The notes under the pieces were generated by a model. It was not told where the DNA came from and searched no databases. It was given only the letters and a program-made list of their open reading frames with translations. Of a stretch of DNA of 5,896 nucleotides, positions 1 to 5,631 are shown piece by piece (positions within the stretch are counted from its first letter, which is position 1; each line of letters starts with the position of its first letter). Location of the stretch: assembly GCA_947176425.1 (NCBI GenBank), contig CAMWQV010000149.1, positions 1 through 5,896 of the forward strand. The letters run 5' to 3'. This stretch comes from an uncultured Clostridia bacterium (GTDB taxonomy: Bacteria > Bacillota > Clostridia > Oscillospirales > Oscillospiraceae). The position numbers were made by a program, and so were the translations under genes.

Positions 1-1371
1 GTCCATACCGCCGTCCAGCTTGTTCATCAGAATATTGGCGCAGTGTGCGAACGGATGAATCGCAGTGGAGAACGGCGGGGCATAGGCGAAATCCATTGCC
101 GCCAGCTGGTCCACGGTCGCGCCCATGGAAATGGCAACCACGCCGATATCCGCCATTTTATCCACCGCGCCCGCGCCCAGTACCTGCACGCCAGCCAGTT
201 TGCGGGTGGCCTTCTCCGCCACCATCTTCACGATAAACGTACCCGCGCCGGGATAATAATGGGCCTTGTCGTCCACTACGGCGATGACCGTTTCAACGTC
301 AATGCCTTCCGCTTTGGCGGCGGTCTCGGTCAGGCCGGTCCGGCCTACGTTCAGACCGCCGGGCAGTTTTGCGACACCGGTGCCCAGGACGCCGGGATAG
401 GAGACTTCTTTCCCCGCGATTCCTTTCGCCAGCGCACGTCCGGCGATGTTGGCGGTGGAGCCCATGGGGGACCAGGCCGGTTTGCCGGTCTGCCGGTTGC
501 GGACCATCGCGCAGTCACCGGCGGCATACACGTCCGCCACGTTGGTACGCATGGCCTCATCGGTCAGAATCGTGCCTTTGAACATCTCAATGCCGGAATT
601 TTCCAGGAACTTGGTGTTCGGACGGATGCCGATCGCCAGCACCAGGGCGTCAGCTTTCAGGCCGCGCTCCTTCTTGGGGGTCTTGACCAGAACTTTTTCC
701 ACTTTGCCGCTGCCCTCGACGCCCTCCAGGGAGGTGCCGGTCATGGGCATGATCCCCTCGTCAGACATCTTGTTTTCCACGTATTCGCACAGTTCGGGGT
801 CCAGGAAATTGGGCAGTACGTGAGGCGCGAAGTCAACGACCGTGGTTTTCACGCCCTTAGCAGCCAGATTTTCCGCCACTTCCAAACCGATAAAGCCGCC
901 TCCGGCAACAACAGCGCGTTTGATTTCTCCCGCTTCCACGGCGGCGCGCAGTCCGATGGCGTCGTCAGGGGTGCGCATGACAAACACGTTTTTCAGGTCC
1001 AGGCCCTGGATGGGAGGCACAAAGGGGGACGCGCCGGTAGCAATGACCAGTTTATCATAGGTATACTCGCTGACTTCGCCGGTTTGCAGGTCTTTCGCTT
1101 CGACCTTGTGTTCGCCGGGATTGACGGAAATGGCTTCGGTCTGGGTGATGACCTTCGCGCCGGTGAGCTTTGCGAATTTTTCGGGGGTGTTTACGATCAA
1201 ATCGCTCTGCTCATGGATGACATCGCCCACATAATAGGGCAGGCCGCACCCGGCATAGGAGATGTCTTTTCCTTTGGTTAGGACCGTAACCTCACAGCTC
1301 CGGTCTTCGCGCAGAAGCTTGGCTGCAACCTTCGTTCCGGCAGCCACGCCGCCCAATACAAGTATTTTCAT
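1..1371 (-). CDS. FAD-dependent pyridine nucleotide-disulfide oxidoreductase, CoA-disulfide reductase/NADH oxidase type (3' end outside window)
   Basis: This frame is open for 457 codons from ATG at 1371 to the window edge, so the C-terminus is missing. The start is fixed by AAGGAG at 1385-1380, eight bases upstream. Visible landmarks are an N-terminal FAD-binding turn (GGVAAG, residues 7-12), a single active-site-type cysteine in YAGCGLPYYVGD (C42), an ATG motif near 111-113, a second dinucleotide-binding turn GGGFIGLE (157-164) followed by an acidic residue at D180 that favours NADH, the second FAD motif VYAAGDCA (281-288), and YAPPFSTAIHPF near 430-441 in the dimerisation domain. A lone cysteine in this context, rather than CxxxxC, is the hallmark of the CoA-disulfide reductase, NADH oxidase and persulfide reductase group. 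The enzyme should be cytosolic and reduce a disulfide, persulfide, polysulfide or O2; the substrate cannot be read from sequence. Family members end near 440-460 residues or carry a C-terminal rhodanese domain, which cannot be judged here. It is last in the visible operon, 45 bases after the YeiH-like gene. Confidence 0.93.
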   Translation of the reverse strand, partial: MKILVLGGVAAGTKVAAKLLREDRSCEVTVLTKGKDISYAGCGLPYYVGDVIHEQSDLIVNTPEKFAKLTGAKVITQTEAISVNPGEHKVEAKDLQTGEVSEYTYDKLVIATGASPFVPPIQGLDLKNVFVMRTPDDAIGLRAAVEAGEIKRAVVAGGGFIGLEVAENLAAKGVKTTVVDFAPHVLPNFLDPELCEYVENKMSDEGIMPMTGTSLEGVEGSGKVEKVLVKTPKKERGLKADALVLAIGIRPNTKFLENSGIEMFKGTILTDEAMRTNVADVYAAGDCAMVRNRQTGKPAWSPMGSTANIAGRALAKGIAGKEVSYPGVLGTGVAKLPGGLNVGRTGLTETAAKAEGIDVETVIAVVDDKAHYYPGAGTFIVKMVAEKATRKLAGVQVLGAGAVDKMADIGVVAISMGATVDQLAAMDFAYAPPFSTAIHPFAHCANILMNKLDGGMD

Positions 1372-1416
1372 TGCATCGTCTCCTTTATAATAAAATTTTT
1401 CTTCACCCTATAGAAC

Positions 1417-2481
1417 TTATCCCACATAACCCGCAAACAGGTTAATAAAGATCATGGAGGACGCCGCCACGCACAGCCAGGTAATACCGCCCAGCGCGAT
1501 GGGCTTGATGCCCTTTGAGAACACGTCCGCGAATTTGATTTTGAATCCAACGCCAGCCAGCGCCGATGCGAACAGGAATTTAGCGGCTTTGCCCAGCCAG
1601 CTCCCGGCGGACTTGCCCGCGACGGAGAAGCCGAAGAGGCCAACAGTATTCAGCCCGGCCATCACAACGAACCCAAGGATAAACATGGGGAACGTCTTTT
1701 TCACCACGTTCAGCAGGGATACTTGACCGCCGCCTGCGGTGTTCTGCTGCCGTTTTGCCATGATGACAGTCCAGGCCAGCGCGACGAAAATCAGCATCGT
1801 AGTCCGCACCAGCTTCACATTCAGCGCGCCGTTCCAGTCGCCCAGGCTGTTCAGCCCGACGTATGTAGCCTGTGCGCCCGCTACGGAAGAAGTGTCGTTA
1901 ATAGCGGTGCCGCCCAGGAAAGCAAACTGGTTCTGCGTCAGGTTCAGCACGCCGGCCAGATAGGGATAACTGAACGCGGCAAGGGTGTCAAAGAGGAAGA
2001 TAGCCGCCATAGCGAAAGCGATTTCTTCCTCTGTCGCTTTGATAATCGGGGATAGGGTAGCGATTGCGGTACCGCCGCAGATGCAGGTGCCGCCGCCCAC
2101 CAGTACGGAAGTATTTCCGGTGGTGTTCAGCGCACGGCCCACAAGGGTAGCGACAGTAAAGCTTAACGCGATATTGAAAAGGATCAGGGGCAGGGCGCGC
2201 ATACCGGTACCCATGATATCCGCGAAGGAGAGGGTCGCGCCGGTGAGGATAATGCCCCAGTTCAGGAATTTTTTACTTGCGAAAGTCGTACCGGACTTGA
2301 AATCTTTATCTACGCTGGGCATGATATTGCACGCGATCATTGCTACCAGCAGAGCTACCATCGGTCCGCCGATCACCGTGCGCCCCAGCATATTGTCCTG
2401 TAACGATGTGGACAGTGTGGCCAGAAAACCGATGACCAGGCACAGCGCGATGGCGCCGTACTTTTTTGTTGAAGAAGTCAT
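1417..2481 (-). CDS. YeiH-family putative sulfate exporter (Cons_hypoth698 membrane protein)
   Basis: This 354-residue integral membrane protein is very hydrophobic, with roughly ten membrane segments, and close to the usual family length of about 340-350. It is recognised by the family signature around residues 129-149, where a glycine-rich stretch leads into ICGGTAIATLSPIIKA (other members commonly read ICGASAIAA), by the segment TAINDTSSVAGA (192-203), which matches the IHDTSQV-type motif, and by the KLVRTTMLI segment. YeiH proteins are annotated as putative sulfate exporters. The substrate is poorly established and sulfite or another small sulfur anion is possible. ATG at 2481 is chosen because AGGAG at 2494-2490 lies eight bases upstream; an in-frame TTG at 2499 would lie upstream of that site. 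The gene sits between a small HMA-like protein and a flavin oxidoreductase, and the 45-base gap to the latter shows no promoter, so the two are probably cotranscribed. Confidence 0.92.
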   Translation of the reverse strand: MTSSTKKYGAIALCLVIGFLATLSTSLQDNMLGRTVIGGPMVALLVAMIACNIMPSVDKDFKSGTTFASKKFLNWGIILTGATLSFADIMGTGMRALPLILFNIALSFTVATLVGRALNTTGNTSVLVGGGTCICGGTAIATLSPIIKATEEEIAFAMAAIFLFDTLAAFSYPYLAGVLNLTQNQFAFLGGTAINDTSSVAGAQATYVGLNSLGDWNGALNVKLVRTTMLIFVALAWTVIMAKRQQNTAGGGQVSLLNVVKKTFPMFILGFVVMAGLNTVGLFGFSVAGKSAGSWLGKAAKFLFASALAGVGFKIKFADVFSKGIKPIALGGITWLCVAASSMIFINLFAGYVG

Positions 2482-2569
2482 TTGTTTTTCTCCTCTCAAA
2501 TTTGCCAGGTTTTAGGATCTGCGCCGGACAGGTTCCATAGACCACCCCCAAAAAAAGAACTGCAGCAAC

Positions 2570-2591
2570 CCTTTTTCTGCCAGGAAAAAGG
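2570..2591 (-). promoter_or_regulatory. Intergenic hairpin between the HMA-like and YeiH-like genes
   Basis: CCTTTTTC and GAAAAAGG form an 8-bp stem around a 6-base loop (2578-2583). On the minus strand, a run of seven T residues (complement of 2550-2556) lies about 14 bases downstream, too far for a standard terminator. It could be a partial attenuator or an mRNA processing or stability element that lowers expression of the last two genes. The 148-base gap shows no convincing promoter. Confidence 0.5.
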
Positions 2592-2629
2592 ATGAAAAAG
2601 AGCGAAATAAAATAAAGATGATTGGCTGT

Positions 2630-2851
2630 TTAATCTGCCATGACGCCCATGCCGTCTAAAATATCCTCCAGGGCGTCACGGCCTGTCGTATAGGAAATTT
2701 GCAGCGTTTTTGCGTTCATATCCGCGTTTGCGGACAAAATACCCGGTTTTTCCGCCAGCGTTCGGGATATCTCCTCTCCGCACGCGCCGCAGTGGTTCCG
2801 GGCCGTGCAGAAGCCGCATTTCATATAAGTAATAGAGAACGTTTCTTCCAT
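2630..2851 (-). CDS. Small HMA-like protein with two CxxC motifs
   Basis: This is a 73-residue cytosolic protein. From about residue 4 the pattern of hydrophobic strands and helices follows the ferredoxin-like fold of heavy-metal-associated (HMA) domains, ending in the typical LEDILDGMGV. Where a normal HMA loop has one CxxC, this one has two: C12-G-F-C15, then C21-G-A-C24 after five residues, giving CxxC-x5-CxxC. The extra pair could allow a four-thiolate site for a metal or Fe-S cluster, or thiol/persulfide chemistry. ATG at 2851 lies seven bases after the stop of the RACo-like gene. No Shine-Dalgarno sequence is visible before it, so translation is probably coupled to the upstream gene. 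A longer in-frame reading from 2947 overlaps that gene in another frame and is unlikely. HMA membership is fairly secure; metal identity and function are inferred and unknown. Alternatives are a thioredoxin-independent thiol carrier or a metallochaperone. Confidence 0.82.
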   Translation of the reverse strand: MEETFSITYMKCGFCTARNHCGACGEEISRTLAEKPGILSANADMNAKTLQISYTTGRDALEDILDGMGVMAD

Positions 2852-2858
2852 AGCGGAT

Positions 2859-4787
2859 TTAATCGAACTGCACGCTGGGGAACAGGCTGCTGTCCGTATG
2901 GGGCAAAAAGCTTGCCGCGACGAACTCATCCATATAACCCGGCTCATTGCTCAGTTCCAGATAGGTCATGGAACGGGCCAGCGCAAAGACTTTTTCCCGC
3001 GCCTGACTGGACAGCAGCATAGCATACGCGCCGGTCAGGGACGAGTTGCCGATATAGTGGAAATGCTCCAGGGGGATATCGGGGAACATGCCGATGGTGA
3101 CGGCGTTTTTCATATTAATGCCGCTGCCGATGCCGCCCGCTACATACACCCGCTCAATCACAGACGCGTCAAAGCCCAAAGAGGCCAGCATAGTCTGTGT
3201 AGCGGAGAAAATCGCGCCTTTCGCACGGATAAAGTTGTCAATATCGACTTCATTGATGACAACGTCCTTCACGCCGCCGGTATCTTTTTTCCAGGCCAGC
3301 ACATAGGACCCCATGCCGTGCCTGTCATGTAAAATCCGTTCGCCTTCCCGGATAAATTTCCCTTTGCCGTTGATAATGCCGCAGCGGAACAGCTCCGCAA
3401 TGATATCAATAATGCCGCTTCCGCAGATGCCAGCCGGGGCAGCGCCGCCTACAACGGTCATAGCCGGTTCCATCGTTTCTTTGTCAATGGTGCAGGCTTC
3501 CACCGCGCCGTCCGTGGCGCGCATACCGCAGCTGATATCGCCGCCCTCAAAAGCGGGACCGGCGGAACAGGCGCAGCTCATTAAAAATTCATTGTTGCCG
3601 AAGACCAGTTCGCCGTTGGTGCCCAGGTCGATAAACAGGCTCATTTCGGGGCTGTTCCAGATCATGGACACCAGCGCGCCCGCCGTGATATCGCCGCCCA
3701 CATAGCTGCCGATATTGGGGGCCACAATCAGTTCCGCCATACGGTTCATTTTCAGGTCGATATCCCGCACATAGAGATAATCCGTGCGGAAGAAACTGGG
3801 GACAAACGGCTCCATCCGGATTGGGTCGGCGTGGAGGCCCAGCAGAAGATGGTTCATCGTGGTATTGCCCGCCAGGACCATACGGTAAATACGCCGGGGA
3901 TTGACGCCGGACGCACGGTACATCTGCGCCAGCATGGGGATAATGGAATCTTTTACGACGGCGTCCTGCAAACGCTTCCGTCCGCCCGGCTTGCCGGACT
4001 CAATGATGCGGTTGATAACGTCCGCGCCGTAACGGATCTGCCCGTTGCCGCCGCTGGCCTTCGCGAGAATTTTACCGGTCTGCAAATCCACCAGCACGCC
4101 CGCCAGAGATGTAGTGCCCAGGTCCAGCGCGAAGCCTACAATCGGGTCGGTATTGTCAGCGGGCAGGATGTCGCGGACCAGAATGCGCTCCTGGTCACGG
4201 GAGATGACGCATTTGATATGGAACCCGCTTTCCCGCAGGACCCAGCTTAAATGCTTCAGGACGCTGTAGGGAATCATGACCGACGCCGCAGGCACGCCGG
4301 TCGCGGCCTCCACGGCACGCAGGACGCGCTCGTTATCCGGCATGGTGTCCTCCAAAGTCGGTTCCGCGAGGTCCAGGGGGAGGAAACTGAGGTCACTGTC
4401 CATGCTGAACCCGGCTTCCAGAAGCTGATCACGGAGACGGTCGAAAATAGCGGCCTCTTCCGGGGAACTGAGGTCCGCGATTTTCATGCGGCTTCGGTAG
4501 GCGTTGGCGATATCAGGCACCGCAATTTCCGCGTCGCCGCAGATCTGGGCCAAACACGCCAGACGCCACCCGGCATTGTATTCCTCCGCGGAGATATGGC
4601 GGTTGATAGGCGCGTCCAGGTAGCCGGACACCAGCCGCACACGGCATTTCCCGCAGACGCCGTTGCCGGAACAGGGCGCGTCAATGGCAACATTGGCTTT
4701 TCGGGCGACATCCAGCAGTTTTTCTCCCGCAAGGGCGGAGATTGTAACAGGATCGCCGTTTTCAAACACAAAAGTAATATTAAACAT
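2859..4787 (-). CDS. RACo-like [2Fe-2S] ferredoxin/ASKHA ATPase (DUF4445 family reductive activator)
   Basis: The 642-residue protein has the domain order of RACo, the reductive activator of corrinoid proteins. Residues 1-95 form a plant-type [2Fe-2S] ferredoxin domain with C39-x5-C45-x2-C48-x29-C78. Residues 100-210 form the linker, including PTLEDTMPDNER (143-154). After it come the ASKHA actin-like ATPase lobes: phosphate-1 motif DLGTTS (222-227), phosphate-2 motif DLGTNGE (387-393), a CACSAGPAFEGGD stretch, and adenosine motif VYVAGGIGSG (547-556) in the C-terminal DUF4445 region. Known relatives use ATP to push an electron from the [2Fe-2S] cluster uphill to a cobalt site. Here no corrinoid protein or methyltransferase is nearby, so the client may differ. 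The start ATG at 4787 is supported by AAAAGGAG ending five bases upstream and by a strong promoter. It is first in the leftward operon, and its stop lies seven bases before the HMA-like gene. Family assignment is secure; the redox partner is not known. Confidence 0.94.
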   Translation of the reverse strand: MFNITFVFENGDPVTISALAGEKLLDVARKANVAIDAPCSGNGVCGKCRVRLVSGYLDAPINRHISAEEYNAGWRLACLAQICGDAEIAVPDIANAYRSRMKIADLSSPEEAAIFDRLRDQLLEAGFSMDSDLSFLPLDLAEPTLEDTMPDNERVLRAVEAATGVPAASVMIPYSVLKHLSWVLRESGFHIKCVISRDQERILVRDILPADNTDPIVGFALDLGTTSLAGVLVDLQTGKILAKASGGNGQIRYGADVINRIIESGKPGGRKRLQDAVVKDSIIPMLAQMYRASGVNPRRIYRMVLAGNTTMNHLLLGLHADPIRMEPFVPSFFRTDYLYVRDIDLKMNRMAELIVAPNIGSYVGGDITAGALVSMIWNSPEMSLFIDLGTNGELVFGNNEFLMSCACSAGPAFEGGDISCGMRATDGAVEACTIDKETMEPAMTVVGGAAPAGICGSGIIDIIAELFRCGIINGKGKFIREGERILHDRHGMGSYVLAWKKDTGGVKDVVINEVDIDNFIRAKGAIFSATQTMLASLGFDASVIERVYVAGGIGSGINMKNAVTIGMFPDIPLEHFHYIGNSSLTGAYAMLLSSQAREKVFALARSMTYLELSNEPGYMDEFVAASFLPHTDSSLFPSVQFD

Positions 4788-4832
4788 GGCAGCTCCTTTT
4801 GGAATCTGGTCTCAGAAATTTTTTGTACTTAT

Positions 4833-4861
4833 AGTATACCTGCGTCCCATGAATTTGTCAA
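4833..4861 (-). promoter_or_regulatory. Sigma-A promoter of the RACo-like operon
   Basis: Read on the minus strand, TTGACA (4861-4856) is followed by exactly 17 bases and then TATACT (4838-4833). Both boxes are at or one base from consensus, so this should be a strong promoter. Transcription would start near 4826, giving a leader of about 39 bases before ATG at 4787. Confidence 0.88.
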
Positions 4862-4872
4862 CAATTTAACGT
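4850..4872 (-). promoter_or_regulatory. Possible operator dyad over the -35 box of the operon promoter
   Basis: On the minus strand the bases around the -35 box read AATTGTTGACAAATT, an imperfect palindrome with TTGT/ACAA arms. Its overlap with the -35 element would suit a repressor. AT-rich promoter DNA often gives such dyads by chance, and no regulator family is recognised. Confidence 0.25.
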
Positions 4873-4945
4873 TCTCCGATGTGTAGAAAAAACGCAGTTA
4901 GTTTTAGATAAAAAAACCGTTTCACAGGAATTTTTGAAAAACCTC

Positions 4946-4974
4946 TTGACTTTTTGCGCGTGCAGTATTATATT
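4946..4974 (+). promoter_or_regulatory. Sigma-A promoter of the ribbon-helix-helix gene
   Basis: TTGACT (4946-4951), a 17-base spacer and TATATT (4969-4974) form a near-consensus promoter. The start would be near 4981, about 23 bases before ATG at 5004. An imperfect dyad with TGCA ends (4961-4981) covers the -10 box and could be the site where the short regulator represses itself; that part is inference. The promoter diverges from the operon promoter at 4833-4861. Confidence 0.8.
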
Positions 4975-5003
4975 TATTGCAAGGGCAGAAAGTTGGTGAA
5001 AAT

Positions 5004-5183
5004 ATGAGCCCAAGAACAGGTCGCCCGCCAAAAGACAACCCTCGAAATATCAATCTGAATATTAGAATTACAAGGGACGAAGCCAAGCTGATTCAAGATT
5101 GTGCCGATTCCTTAAAGACAACTAGGACAGAAGTTATTATAAAGGGTGTTAAAATGGTTAAGGACGAACTAAATAAAAAATAG
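5004..5183 (+). CDS. Small ribbon-helix-helix DNA-binding protein (CopG/Arc-like)
   Basis: This is a 59-residue basic protein. After a proline-rich basic N-terminus (MSPRTGRPPKDNPR) comes a beta-strand-like stretch, INLNIRITRDE (residues 16-26), then two predicted helices with a TRTEVIIKG segment between or within them. This is the ribbon-helix-helix pattern, in which the strand pair reads the DNA major groove as a dimer. Short RHH proteins with a GRPPK leader are frequent in clostridial integrative elements and plasmids, usually as repressors. ATG at 5004 is chosen over the upstream in-frame TTG at 4977, which lies before the predicted transcription start. The Shine-Dalgarno site is weak (GGTGA at 4995-4999). 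The next gene is 122 bases downstream on the same strand and probably on the same transcript. Autoregulation is likely for such proteins but is not shown here. Confidence 0.82.
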   Translation: MSPRTGRPPKDNPRNINLNIRITRDEAKLIQDCADSLKTTRTEVIIKGVKMVKDELNKK

Positions 5184-5184
5184 A

Positions 5185-5216
5185 GTGCTGGACCGCCCTA
5201 GCAAGCACACCAGCAC
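5185..5216 (+). promoter_or_regulatory. Leader hairpin I
   Basis: GTGCTGG (5185-5191) pairs perfectly with CCAGCAC (5210-5216) around an 18-base loop. It begins one base after the TAG stop of the RHH gene. No T-run follows, so it does not look like a terminator; it may stabilise the upstream mRNA or form the first domain of the leader RNA. Confidence 0.6.
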
Positions 5217-5224
5217 CCTATGCC

Positions 5225-5275
5225 CCGGCGAGGTTTCCCAGCCGGATAAATCTATTATATCAGGTTGGGAACCTC
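5225..5275 (+). promoter_or_regulatory. Leader hairpin II (ribosome-binding-site release stem) and an alternative small stem
   Basis: Bases 5230-5243 (GAGGTTTCCCAGCC) pair with 5263-5275 (GGTTGGGAACCTC) to give 13 base pairs with one bulged base at about 5236 and a single G-U pair. The loop is 19 bases and AT-rich. A competing small stem, CCGGC (5225-5229) with GCCGG (5241-5245), places the same AGGTTTCCCA strand in its loop. The 3' arm of the long stem contains ACCTC, which is also needed by hairpin III, so hairpins II and III cannot form together. Confidence 0.65.
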
Positions 5276-5299
5276 CTTGCAAGAAAAAATATGGAGGTT
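5270..5299 (+). promoter_or_regulatory. Leader hairpin III sequestering the ribosome binding site
   Basis: AACCTCC (5270-5276) pairs with GGAGGTT (5293-5299) around a 16-base A-rich loop. The 3' arm is the Shine-Dalgarno sequence of the gene starting at 5306, so this stem would hide it from ribosomes. Five T residues (5298-5302) end and follow the stem, so it could also act as a weak intrinsic terminator. It is mutually exclusive with hairpin II. Confidence 0.6.
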
Positions 5300-5305
5300 T
5301 TTAAA

Positions 5306-5503
5306 ATGACTGAAATCGAGAAGATGAAGCAGTACATCAAGCGGACAAACATCTCAGACAAAAAGCATTACGAGATGAATTTTTTGGAAATTCACGCTCT
5401 GACAGGTATGAACTGTGTCGGTGATGCTTTGTGTTTGGCGTTCCTGTACAGCAGAGCCAAAGGCTACCGGGCGGCAAAGGCAGAGGTGCGGAAACAAAAA
5501 TAA
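5306..5503 (+). CDS. Small orphan protein of unknown function
   Basis: This is a 65-residue soluble, basic, mostly helical protein. I do not recognise a named domain. Visible features are a charged N-terminal helix (EIEKMKQYIKR), a middle segment with NFLEIHALTG, a short hydrophobic helix with two cysteines (C33 and C39) around GDALCLAFLYSRA, and a basic tail rich in Lys, Arg and Ala (AKGYRAAKAEVRKQK). From memory, proteins with this GRAKGYRAAKAE-type ending recur in clostridial mobile elements, without a known role. ATG at 5306 is preferred over ATG at 5291, because the strong GGAGG (5293-5297) lies eight bases before 5306 and inside the codons of the longer reading. The gene is preceded by a structured leader able to hide that site, so translation is probably regulated. 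It probably shares the promoter of the RHH gene. Confidence 0.75.
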   Translation: MTEIEKMKQYIKRTNISDKKHYEMNFLEIHALTGMNCVGDALCLAFLYSRAKGYRAAKAEVRKQK

Positions 5504-5522
5504 ATAAAGGATTATAGCTGAG

Positions 5523-5600
5523 AAAAAAATCTGCGCTGCGTCTATCCGAAATTGGTGGGAATCAACACACACCAGACTTGGATAGACGCAGCCGCATTTT
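5523..5600. terminator. Nested inverted repeat, probable terminator between convergent genes
   Basis: GCTGCGTCTATCC (5535-5547) and its exact reverse complement (5580-5592) form a 13-bp stem, extended by TGC/GCA (5532-5534 with 5594-5596) past one bulged base. Inside, TGGTG (5553-5557) pairs with CACCA (5570-5574). On the minus strand the stem is followed closely by seven T residues (complement of 5523-5529), a good terminator for the gene ending at 5632. On the plus strand only four T residues follow (5597-5600), so termination of the 5306-5503 gene would be weaker. Confidence 0.72.
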
Positions 5601-5631
5601 CCTGGTGCTTTCCGACAGGCCGCGCTGGATT

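Noticed and set aside
43..1281. A 412-codon open frame on the plus strand
   Set aside because: It lies antisense to the oxidoreductase, whose translation shows all family motifs. The plus-strand product is rich in Gly, His and Arg with no recognisable domain, typical of an antisense shadow in GC-rich DNA.
2482..2499. TTG at 2499 as start of the YeiH-like gene
   Set aside because: The AGGAG site lies downstream of it and is well spaced for ATG at 2481.
1985..2515. A 176-codon plus-strand frame opposite the YeiH-like gene
   Set aside because: It is antisense to a clear membrane-protein gene and has no domain or ribosome binding site support.
2500..2629. Known metabolite riboswitch upstream of the YeiH-like gene
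   Set aside because: Only one simple hairpin is seen, and no cobalamin-box, S-box, T-box or similar conserved core was recognised.
2852..2947. N-terminal extension of the HMA-like protein
   Set aside because: It would overlap the end of the RACo-like gene in another frame, and the extension does not resemble HMA sequence. The HMA fold begins just after ATG at 2851.
4251..4886. A 211-codon plus-strand frame opposite the RACo-like gene
   Set aside because: It lies antisense to the ferredoxin and linker region and runs through the operon promoter, so it is a shadow.
5004..5503. RHH protein plus small orphan gene as a toxin-antitoxin pair
   Set aside because: The order and an RHH partner are suggestive, but the 122-base gap is large for such pairs and the orphan protein shows no toxin fold or catalytic residues.
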